Assembly: GCF_000516985.1 (NCBI RefSeq)
Contig: NW_006917095.1
Location: 2,361,077 to 2,425,076 of the forward strand
Source of the DNA: Pestalotiopsis fici W106-1
Lineage: Eukaryota; Ascomycota; Sordariomycetes; Amphisphaeriales; Sporocadaceae
Direction: 5' to 3'
Length of the DNA: 64,000 bases
Positions 21,880 to 30,656 of the stretch are shown one piece after another; position 1 is the stretch's first letter, and each line of letters begins with the position of its first letter. The translations under genes and the position numbers were made by a program. The notes under the pieces were generated by a model. The model was not told where the DNA came from. It did no database searches and worked only from the letters and a program-made list of their open reading frames with translations.

Positions 21880-23136
21880 ATGTTTTCCGTCTTTGTTTTG
21901 ACGCTTCTGGCTCGTGCCATTGTCGCCCAGGGTTTCCCCGAGACTTGCCCACCAGTGGCACCGTATAATCCAAATGCCACTCTTGGCGTGTGCCCAACAG
22001 ATTTCACAATCATTGGACCTGAACTTGAGGCTGTTCATGAAAGTGAAAGTGCGCCAACGGGTTTTGCTGTTGATGACAGCCTGGGCATCTACCTGACATA
22101 CCCACGCAACGCTGGAGCAACGCCCATCAATGTCGCCAAGGCCACGGGTTTTACGTCTGAAGAACCATGGCCCAATGCTGCCATTCAGAATTGCACCGCT
22201 GATCAAGACCTCGCGGAATGCTTTATAAATGTGCAAAATGTGGTATTTGATGCAGTCGGCCAGCTCTGGGTCGTGGACTCGGGGATCATACCCGGCGCCA
22301 AGACGGCATCGTCCCGTGGCGCCAAGATCATTTCGTTCAATCAGACGACGGGAGAGACTATACGGACCTACATCATCCCGGATGAGTTCTTCTACGATTA
22401 CATGAACGCCAATGACGTGCGCATCAACAACACCTTGGGTTTGGGCGGATACGCCTTTATTACGGACGAGTCGGCTTCGGGCTCGGTCCTCGCCATCAAT
22501 CTCGATGACGGCAGCGTCACCAGGCGGCTCCACAACACCACCGTGGTCAAGGCCGATCCCACGTACGTGGGCTCGTACAATGGCGAGCCCATTTACATCT
22601 GGAACGGCACGATCAAGTCGTACGCCACGACGGGCGCCGACGGCATCGCCCTGGCGTCGGGGAACGTGTACTGGGGCGTTCTGGCGTCGCGACGCTTCTA
22701 CTACATCTCCCAGGAGACCCTGATCGACACCTCGCTGTCCGACGAGGACATGCTCGCCGCGGTCCGGGACCCGGGCCAGCTGGGCTCGGAGCAGGCGGGC
22801 TTCACGGCCGACGACCGCGGCCGCGTGTACATGCTGGCCAGCGAGCAAAACGCCATTTACTATGTCGACACGCAGCAGGCAGAGACCACCGAGGAGGTCA
22901 ATGGGACGCCGGCCGGCGGCACGGGCCCCGTCGCTTCTGAAAACTACCTTGTCAAGACCTTGGTGCGCAGCGGCCTCATCCAGCATGCCGATTCCGCGGC
23001 CATTCTGGATGGTTGGCTGTACTTTTGCACAAACCAGCTCGAGTTGAGTCCCGGGAGGCAGTACAAGAATATCGACGCGCGCAAAGGGCCTTTTCGGAGT
23101 TACCGTACGTGGATTGGTAGAGGCCCTGCTGTGTGA
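21880..23136 (+). CDS. Secreted major royal jelly protein / yellow-family protein
   Basis: Single exon, 418 residues. A signal peptide MFSVFVLTLLARAIVA is followed by a Cys-containing mature N-terminus (ETCPPVAPYNPNATLGVCP). The six-bladed-propeller family features include FDAVGQLWVVDSGI, GLGGYAFITDESASGSVLAI, ADGIALASGNVYWGVLASRR, QAGFTADDRGRVYMLASEQN and the final DGWLYFCTNQLELSPGRQY. Several N-x-S/T sequons fit an extracellular glycoprotein. MRJP/yellow proteins are known in insects, bacteria and scattered fungi; the ligand or enzymatic role in fungi is not established. GC content rises through the second half compared with its flanks. The ATG was chosen because it directly starts the signal peptide. 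Confidence 0.9.
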   Translation: MFSVFVLTLLARAIVAQGFPETCPPVAPYNPNATLGVCPTDFTIIGPELEAVHESESAPTGFAVDDSLGIYLTYPRNAGATPINVAKATGFTSEEPWPNAAIQNCTADQDLAECFINVQNVVFDAVGQLWVVDSGIIPGAKTASSRGAKIISFNQTTGETIRTYIIPDEFFYDYMNANDVRINNTLGLGGYAFITDESASGSVLAINLDDGSVTRRLHNTTVVKADPTYVGSYNGEPIYIWNGTIKSYATTGADGIALASGNVYWGVLASRRFYYISQETLIDTSLSDEDMLAAVRDPGQLGSEQAGFTADDRGRVYMLASEQNAIYYVDTQQAETTEEVNGTPAGGTGPVASENYLVKTLVRSGLIQHADSAAILDGWLYFCTNQLELSPGRQYKNIDARKGPFRSYRTWIGRGPAV

Positions 23137-23403
23137 TGGGATATGTAGCAATTGATGGTCTGCAGGAGCTGCAAAACGCCAAAGATGATCTAGGCTGACC
23201 AAGTTCAAGTCCACAGCGTTCTACTTCATATGCTTAAATACATCAGTTTCACGAACGTTGTTTTTGTCTGCTAGAATCAATATACTAGTGAAACTCAAAG
23301 TGGAAAGAGAGACCACTCTCTGTTCCTTGATGCAGTCATGACTCCACGATTTCCTCCAAATACAACTCGCACTGCTATCATGGCCGAATCCCATTCTTGA
23401 TCG

Positions 23404-24636
23404 TCAAGCTTGGAGAACCAGCACGACAGCGGGCAGCAGGACAGGCAGCCGTTCCAGTATGCCCTTGACCCAAGGGTCGTCTTGGTCCCAGTCATATGGT
23501 TCAGGGTATGATGTCCAAGTACATGGATTATAGCTTAAACCCGCTCTCTCGTCCTCAGAGAGTCTCCGATAATTGAAACATAGCCACATGCGCTGGGCCG
23601 CGCTGACCATTATTTCCCACCACGTGAAGCGGCCATTGTAGAACGTGTAGGTGTGGATCTCGTTCGAAACCATGAGAATCTTGGCCCCAATCGCTTTGGT
23701 GGCTTCATCCGCACTCAGAATCCCGATGGCACGTCCGACCTGAGCAGGGTCTAGTAGATTGACGATCAAATGGTTATCGTAACCAAAGAGCCCGCGGGTC
23801 GCTGCTTTTAGGCCGCGCGGATCGACTTCAACAACCCCCCGTTCTAGATCTTGCCTCAGGGTATACGGATCGCAGGGATCGCAGGGGTGAATGAGGATGG
23901 TACTCATTCGGTCAAAGAGGAAGCACCGATAATCATTGCAGCGATGATTATCAAAAGTGCAACACCAAATTTCGAGCCCGAGGACCAAGCTGCGGAATCG
24001 ATTCTGCTTCATGATGCATGTCTTGGGAACACATCTCAACGATTCGCGGAAACTGTTGTTAGTGATGTTGGGTGAACTAGAACGCACAGAAAATTGTTTA
24101 TACGTCTTGTTTTTGTAGAGTTCAGCTGCCATTTCTGGGTCCATTGTGCCGAGATGAACTTCATTCTCTGATGGAAAAAATGGATCGAGGCAGTACATCC
24201 CATTATTTATGATACACTGGCTTATTTCATACCAATAGAGGTGAAAATCATATTCCTCGTATCTCGACTCCTGAATTGTGTGAAACGAGCTTGTGTCGGA
24301 AGCAGCAGCAGGGCAGGAAGACGATGATGACACAAGTGGGATCTTCTTGACGACTATGATATGACCGCCACGCTTGAGAGCCAAGTATCGAGATTCTGCA
24401 TTCGTCCAAAGGAGTGCGGTGGGTTTGGGTTTACGGGCTCTGCCACCGCTGATAACTTGGTGATGCTCGTCCATGGCACACTCCCATATCATGAAGCGCA
24501 CTTCGGCCGGCAAGCATCGAAATTTCGAAAAGTTGGTAGCTGCGGTTTGGCCGGTGTCTGGAAGGCCCTGGGGGCTAGATTGTTCCATGGTCAAGACTTT
24601 ACCGTGACTTCTGGTGGTCACGTTTGTGCTGTTCAT
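23404..24636 (-). CDS. 2EXR-domain protein
   Basis: Single exon, 410 residues. The domain starts at about residue 36 with FSKFRCLPAEVRFMIWECAM, the hallmark FxxLPxEIRxxIW of the 2EXR family, which is widely expanded in filamentous ascomycetes. KPTALLWTNAESRYLALKR follows; the rest is a predicted alpha/beta body with a hydrophobic C-terminus (LPVLLPAVVLVLQA). The function of 2EXR proteins is unknown; the motif resembles an F-box-like helix but is classed separately. A later Met at 24588 is an alternative start. It lies tail to tail with the royal-jelly-like gene, 267 nt between stops. Confidence 0.82.
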   Translation of the reverse strand: MNSTNVTTRSHGKVLTMEQSSPQGLPDTGQTAATNFSKFRCLPAEVRFMIWECAMDEHHQVISGGRARKPKPTALLWTNAESRYLALKRGGHIIVVKKIPLVSSSSSCPAAASDTSSFHTIQESRYEEYDFHLYWYEISQCIINNGMYCLDPFFPSENEVHLGTMDPEMAAELYKNKTYKQFSVRSSSPNITNNSFRESLRCVPKTCIMKQNRFRSLVLGLEIWCCTFDNHRCNDYRCFLFDRMSTILIHPCDPCDPYTLRQDLERGVVEVDPRGLKAATRGLFGYDNHLIVNLLDPAQVGRAIGILSADEATKAIGAKILMVSNEIHTYTFYNGRFTWWEIMVSAAQRMWLCFNYRRLSEDERAGLSYNPCTWTSYPEPYDWDQDDPWVKGILERLPVLLPAVVLVLQA

Positions 24637-25817
24637 ATCATTGCATCAAGAGCCGACGAGCACGAACACGTCGGACCTTGGACTGCTTATATACCTACCC
24701 AGCATGGATCCAGAAAGGTCCTACTGGAAGAGAACGAAAGCGTAAATGCTCGGAGCTCCGGCCGGTGAAAGGGGGCACCCTATTTCTATGCTGCTAGACT
24801 ACTGGAGTCTCAACTTTGTGGCGACGAGGACGTCGTTTATCGTGTGCCCCAAAGCTCACAAGGTTGATCTGCGTAGACTTGCCACGAGAAGCATAACACA
24901 GAGCGAATGAAATCACCTGGCTGCAATGCAATCTGAATGTGTCAAGAACTCAATGCACTTGATTTTGACTGTATTACCCTAATATCTAGCTATTGGTAGG
25001 TGTTTCCTGGATAACCTTGAAGGCCATTTCGTCGGAGAATTGCCAAGGTAATAGAGCAAGTGGATGAACAAGGCCTCAGAATTTTCAGTGTAAATACAAC
25101 TCCCAGGAGGTTATACCTCATCGAGAAATAAAATAATGTTCATCATAGGCCGCCCAAATAGGCTGAAGGGAAAATACTGATGAACTTTCATCGGAGAGAA
25201 AAGAATGGTGATGGGGTTTACGACTGCCACTTGCACAAGAGAACACATATCGTTCAAAATGCCGGCAATGCCGCCATGTCCTAGGGATTGCCTGCATCGG
25301 ATGTATCTTCAAGTCGTTGCCTGGCACCTTATTTTGAAGATGGGTGAACGACTCTAACAAACCTGCACCTAAAGCAGGGAGACGACGGCAGTGGCGGATT
25401 TGGTACAGTCCAGGGGAGCCATGACGGCTGGTGAAAAAGTCAGTGCAAATTCAGCAGAGACATGGTGTGATACAGCCAACCTGTGGCCTCAAGCTTGTAT
25501 CTGTTGTTGTGATAATATGCATCACTCTGGACTGGAAGGATGTATTTTTCTACGCCAGAAATTAATTCTGGAATTTTGGACATAAGAGAAAAGCTTGCCG
25601 ACGTTGGAAAGGCAGGTTCCGATGCAGATCACGTGGTCAAAGCTTTGACCACCCACACTTTTTGAGAGCGCTTTCCCATTTTCGTACCCAACCCTAATCA
25701 ACAGACCAAAGTCCCACCCTGCAGAAATATCCGACCCAAATTCTTTCATCCTCAATTCGAATCTCACGATCCTGGAAAACGACACTCAAGGCAACAGCAA
25801 ATCAACAGTTGCCCATC
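24637..25817. promoter_or_regulatory. Divergent intergenic region, 2EXR gene / RPS18
   Basis: A 1.18 kb spacer. No gene was recognised. The 150 nt before RPS18 carry an AACCCTAA box (25690-25697) and a C/T-rich, CAA-rich leader. Confidence 0.5.
25690..25697 (+). promoter_or_regulatory. AACCCTAA box upstream of RPS18
   Basis: A single telomere-repeat-like AACCCTAA lies 121-128 nt upstream of the RPS18 start codon. Such boxes are known in ribosomal protein promoters of many ascomycetes, where Tbf1-type factors bind. A related AACCCTA lies in the RPL17/NOP1 promoter of this window. Confidence 0.5.
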
Positions 25818-26567
25818 ATGTCGTTGGTTTCGGGAGAGAAGACGAACTTCCAGTTCGTAAGTCAACTCCGTTCACCCCGTTCCATCGGTCTCCCGACTGC
25901 CGAAAAATCCGATGCTACACGGCGCCGCCCGCGACTGGGAGAAATCCTCTCCTCCATGGGCTGATTTTCTCCCTCTCTGCGACGACGCCTGCACATCGAT
26001 TTGCCCGCGAGCCCGAACAAAATCGCATCAGAACAAAATTGGCTGACTTATAATGGATAGATCTTGCGTCTCCTCAACACGAACGTTAAGGGTGAGGAGA
26101 AGGTCATGTACGCCCTGACCCGCATCAAGGGTGTCGGACGTCGTTACTCCAACTTGGTCTGCAAGAAGGCCGATGTCGACCTGAACAAGCGGTATGCCAA
26201 CTCCGAAGAGCCGAGAATGGTGTGATGGAAGAAGCGATGGACGGTGGACTAACGAGTATTCAACAGCGCCGGTGAGCTCACCTCGGAAGAGCTCGAGCGA
26301 ATTGTCACCATCATCCAGAACCCCACCCAGTACAAGATCCCCGCCTGGTTCCTCAACAGACAGCGCGACATTGTCGACGGCAAGAACTACCAGGTTCTCG
26401 CCAACGGTGTCGACTCCAAGCTCCGTGACGATCTCGAGCGCCTCAAGAAGATCCGCGCTCACCGTGGTCTCCGTCACTACTGGGGTCTCCGTGTGCGTGG
26501 TCAGCACACCAAGACTACCGGCCGTCGCGGCAGGACTGTCGGTGTCTCCAAGAAGAAGGGTGGTTAA
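25818..26567 (+). CDS. RPS18: 40S ribosomal protein S18 (uS13)
   Basis: Three exons: 25818-25856, 26061-26191 and 26267-26567, with introns of 204 and 75 nt, giving 156 residues, the exact eukaryotic uS13 length. The sequence [13 protein letters not shown] joins [20 protein letters not shown] and [20 protein letters not shown]. The C-terminal half has [20 protein letters not shown] and the basic tail [12 protein letters not shown]. uS13 sits in the head of the small subunit and contacts the P-site tRNA and the uL5 bridge. The first intron, after 13 codons and longer than the window's average, fits the usual pattern for ribosomal protein genes. Confidence 0.97.
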
Positions 26568-27005
26568 ACTGCTTGCAGCAGTGGAGGAGTGGTTTCATTG
26601 GTTCTGGTCATCATTGCAGATCGGATTGGCGTGAAGGCTGGACATGGAATTACCCAACGGAAAAAATCGTCATGGTTCATTTGCTTTTGCCAAGGGTTTC
26701 GGCATCATTGATGTACTCTAACGAATGAATGAAAAAGAGACATCAGTTCCTGAATATGAAAACCACACTTCTTCAAGTTACGTGATATGGGATCCACGCT
26801 ATGATTACACAGTGAAGCGACATGGCATTTCCGAGTCGGGACACTGCGAATCATGAACATTGCGACGCTAATTTTTTTTTTATCTATGCCCGGTGATGCT
26901 GAAACTTTTACCATGTTAACCTCGGGAATCTGCATCGTAAATCATCACAAGGTCATGCCACCATGCCTTTCATACTTCTTATTGTCAAGGGGTATTTCAT
27001 ACGGC
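26568..27005. other. Convergent intergenic region RPS18 / SDO1
   Basis: A 438-nt spacer holding both 3' ends. Nothing else was recognised apart from a short T run near 26873-26881. Confidence 0.45.
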
Positions 27006-27935
27006 TTAGTCCTCGTGGGTGACTGCCATATCCAGAACCTCGACTCTGCCCTGTCCTCTGGTCTCGTTGCCCAAGAAATCGGACAACGCTTTGAAGGCAC
27101 CTGGTTCTACGAAACCAACCACCTCCCACTCTGAACCCAGCACATCTTGGGCCTCTACTTGTTCGATATAACTCAAGATCTTGTCCTTGACTGTACCCGG
27201 CGCCGCCTTCTGATCACCATCTCCCTCGGCAGACTTGGGAGCCTTGACTGATTGCTTCAGCACGTTGGTCGAGCATGTGACTCGCAGGCGCATTCTCGCC
27301 CTCGAGACTGGAATGGGCTGGTGCGCAATCAGAGCCTTCATGGCCTCGAGGGCCTGACTCTTTGCGCTCTTGGTCGTGACGACGCCGGTCCAGGTGTGCT
27401 CCTTGGCTCTCGGCTTGCCGGCCTCTCCGTCCTCGGTGGTGGCCGGTGTGCCCGTGCCGCTCGCCGTCGCGCTCTTGTCGCCCTGCTGCTGATGCGCCGC
27501 CGAGCTGAGCATGTCGAGAGCCTTTTCAATCATGCCGGTCGTGTAGACCCTCTTTGTCCGCGGATCCACCAACTTGCTGGCAACGATGGATATGACCTCA
27601 TTGTGCACCCGATCGAGTTGGGCTGCCCTTTCCTTCTCGCCGACTTGGATTTCGCCCTTGTTCAGGATCTCGAGGATGATGTCGTTGGTGGGCTTGTCTT
27701 TGCCAAAGGCCTTGGCCAGGTCCTCCTTGGGAGCCGTCTGTCCCTTGCTGACATTGAGAAAGACGTTTGGAATCTGTAGGACCTCGTCAATGTCGGTCTC
27801 GATACCCTGGCGCCACTCGAGGATCTTGTTCTTGTAGCAGGCGATCTCGAAGCGCTTCTTGCCCTTCTTCAGTCGCACGAGCGACACGTTGGTCAGTTTG
27901 ATCTGGTTGCTGGGTTGGTTGATTCTGCTCGACAT
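27006..27935 (-). CDS. SDO1: Ribosome maturation protein SDO1 (SBDS family)
   Basis: Single exon, 309 residues, starting MSSRINQPSNQIKLTNVSLV. An N-terminal SBDS domain (RLKKGKKRFEIACYKNKILE, then VFLNVSKGQTAPKEDLAKAF) is followed by the central helical domain (VHNEVISIVASKLVDPRTKR) and the C-terminal domain (ALIAHQPIPVSRARMRLRVT). A low-complexity linker of about 45 residues (HQQQGDKSATASGTGTPATT and following) is inserted between domains II and III; yeast Sdo1 (250 residues) lacks it. SDO1 works with the GTPase Efl1 to release eIF6/Tif6 from the pre-60S subunit in the cytoplasm. An upstream in-frame Met at 27968 would add 11 non-conserved residues, so 27935 is preferred. Confidence 0.95.
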   Translation of the reverse strand: MSSRINQPSNQIKLTNVSLVRLKKGKKRFEIACYKNKILEWRQGIETDIDEVLQIPNVFLNVSKGQTAPKEDLAKAFGKDKPTNDIILEILNKGEIQVGEKERAAQLDRVHNEVISIVASKLVDPRTKRVYTTGMIEKALDMLSSAAHQQQGDKSATASGTGTPATTEDGEAGKPRAKEHTWTGVVTTKSAKSQALEAMKALIAHQPIPVSRARMRLRVTCSTNVLKQSVKAPKSAEGDGDQKAAPGTVKDKILSYIEQVEAQDVLGSEWEVVGFVEPGAFKALSDFLGNETRGQGRVEVLDMAVTHED

Positions 27936-28944
27936 TGTGACGAATAGTCGGGTATCATGAAAACACACAAGAAAAAAAAGGAGTGCAACGAAAGAGACGA
28001 GGCGAGTTGTTAAATGTGACTCTTTTTTTTTTGTCCTCCTGCTGTCTGATTATGTACAAAATATTTCTTTTCTGCGGGGCAATCAGCGATGCGGGACAAG
28101 TTCCCAGAGTATTGGACCTGTGTAGCGCCAAAGCTGCCTTTGTACCTGAACCCGCCTAGCGCTGCTGACCAAGTGACTGCTGCTTTCTACAGGCCATGTC
28201 TTGGAGACATTCTGTTACAGAAGATGAATCACCTTGCATCATGCCGAGCTGCATACCTGGGGTCATATAATTTATAGATGTATAATGCATGTGCACATAT
28301 GATACTAGCTGGCTGCATAAAAACAGGCATGTGATTCACAATCATAGATGCAAGGTACCCAGACCATTGAAATGGGCGAGCACTCAAATGGTCCGCGTCT
28401 TGCCTTTGGACGTTCTCGTGACCCTCGGATTGCTGGCTTGGCTGGGGCGGTTCGTTCAAGGCGCAAGGCGAGTCAGTTAGACCCCAGTGACCTATGACGC
28501 TTATCAGTGACAGGGCCCCTCCTCTATCGGTGTGCTGGCGGTGGAGCCGGACAAGTCAAGACCGAATCAGGTAAGTAGCGTGTTAGCAGATTTTGGCGAC
28601 ATTGTAGCGGTTGAATGCTAGCACAAGACTTGCTGCCAGGCACCACCGGACGGATCCGTTGTCAGGTCAGCTCTCCAATCCCCCAGAGCTCCTGCCCAGA
28701 GCGCCCTCAAGGTCGTTTCATGCAATCTAGGTAGGTAACCTATCTACCCCAGAGCTTCTCTTCCTCGCTCTTGTTTTCATTTCTTCTCCATCTTCCATCA
28801 TTTCATCAACAATACACCCATTCCTTCTTCATCGCGGGTTTTGGTTCATCCAAATCCATCTCGGTTGGATTGTCTTGTTGCTACCTGTGCTCTGACGGCC
28901 ACACTCTCTTCTGTCAAAGCTTCACATTTCTTATCACTGCCACC
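27936..28944. promoter_or_regulatory. Divergent intergenic region SDO1 / carboxypeptidase Y
   Basis: A 1.0 kb spacer. A T/A-run region lies at 27970-28060 upstream of SDO1. An interrupted inverted repeat TAGGT-AGGTA-ACCTA is at 28728-28742, inside the presumed CPY promoter. C/T-rich leader-like sequence covers 28745-28940. Confidence 0.45.
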
Positions 28945-30656
28945 ATGAGAGTAGCGACTTCGACGCTACTGCTCGGCGCAGCCTCTGTTGCTGTTGCCCA
29001 ACATGAGCAGATTGTCCTGGGCGGCTACCAGGATGCCGTCAAGCCTATTGTTGACTCGACTTCCAAGTCGGCTGGCTCCATCCTCGAGAAGATCGAGGAG
29101 ACCCTCGGCAAGATGCCCACCGAGGCTCAGGGCCTCTGGGACGAGATGCAGCTTCTGGTTCCTGGCTTTATGGAGAAGGCACAAAACCTCATCTCCCGCC
29201 CCAAGGCACACAAGCGCAGACCTGACAGCGAGTGGGACCACGTCGTCAAGGGTGCTGACATCCAATCCATGTGGACAAAAACCGCAGGCGAGGAGCACCG
29301 CGTCATCGACGGCCAGCTTGAGGCATACAACCTGCGAGCCAAGAAGGTTGACCCTTCGGTGCTCGGCGTCGACAAGGTCAAGCAGTACAGTGGTTACCTC
29401 GATGATGAGGCCAACGACAAGCACTTGTTCTACTGTGAGTGATTATGAAACTGTCCTACATCATATCTAGCTTTTTATTAACTTATCCATGTACAGGGTT
29501 CTTCGAGTCCCGAAATGACCCCAAGAACGACCCCGTTGTTCTCTGGTTGAACGGTGGCCCTGGATGCTCCTCCATGATGGGTCTCTTCATGGAACTGGGA
29601 CCCTCCAGCGTCAATTCGAAGCTTACCCTCAAGTACAACGACTTTTCCTGGAACGCCAACGCCTCCGTGATCTTCATTGATCAGCCCGTCAACACTGGAT
29701 ACTCCTACAGCGGAAGATCTGTCTCCGACACTGTTGCTGCCAGCAAGGACATCTACGCTCTTCTGACCCTCTTTTTCCACAACTTCCCCGAGTATGCCCA
29801 GCAGGACTTCCACATTTCCGGCGAGTCGTACGCCGGCCACTACATCCCCGTTTTTGCCAATGAGATTCTGTCCCACGAGAACCGCAACATCAACCTCAAG
29901 AGCATCGCCATCGGTAACGGCCTCACTGACCCCAAGACTCAGTATGCCGAGTACCGCCCCATGGCTTGTGGCGATGATGGCAGCCACTACGGCCCCATCC
30001 TCGACGAGAGCGAATGCCAGTCCATGGACAATGCTCTGCCCAGGTGCCAGTCTTTGATCCAGAACTGCTACGACTCTGGAAGTGCCTGGTCTTGCGTTCC
30101 CAGTGCTATTTACTGCAACAACGCTCTGATTGGCCCATTCCAGCGCTCTGGTTACAACGTTTACGATATCCGTGAGAAGTGCAAGGACCAGGCCAACCTT
30201 TGCTACACCGAGACCTCCTGGATCTCTCAGTACCTTAACAAGCCCGAGGTCATCAAGGCTGTTGGTGCCGAGGTCACTGACTACGAGAGCTGCAACACCG
30301 ACGTTAACCGTGCTTTCCTCTTTAACGGAGACTGGTCGAAGCCCTTCCATCTGCTTGTTCCTGACATTCTCAAGAAGATTCCTGTTCTCATCTACGCTGG
30401 TGATGCCGACTACATTTGCAACTGGCTCGGCAACAAGGCCTGGACCGAGGAACTTGTCTGGTCTGGCAAGCAGAAGTACAATGAAGCCAAGATGGGTCCT
30501 CTGGAGGTCAGCGATAAGCAGTACGGCGAGTTCAAGACCAGTGGTAACCTGACCTTTATTCGTGTCTACGAGGCTGGCCACATGGTTCCCTTCAACCAGC
30601 CCGAGGGTTCTCTGGACTTCTTCAACCGATGGATCGCTGGTGAGTGGTACGCATAA
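28945..30656 (+). CDS. cpyA: Vacuolar carboxypeptidase Y (serine carboxypeptidase)
   Basis: Two exons: 28945-29434 and 29497-30656 (62-nt intron splitting a Trp codon), giving 549 residues. A signal peptide (1-18, ending AVAQ) is followed by a propeptide of about 110 residues. The mature enzyme starts near [20 protein letters not shown] and contains [20 protein letters not shown], the nucleophile motif GESYAGHY (Ser274), [12 protein letters not shown] (catalytic Asp at about 466-468) and GHMVP (His525). Many paired Cys match the disulfides of yeast CPY. It cleaves C-terminal residues from peptides in the vacuole after removal of the propeptide. All catalytic elements are present. It is divergent from SDO1. 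Confidence 0.97.

Noticed and set aside
21835..23214. 459-codon frame antisense to the royal-jelly-like gene
   Set aside because: It is the mirror of a GC-rich coding region; the sequence has no family features, while the sense strand has a signal peptide and a clear family.
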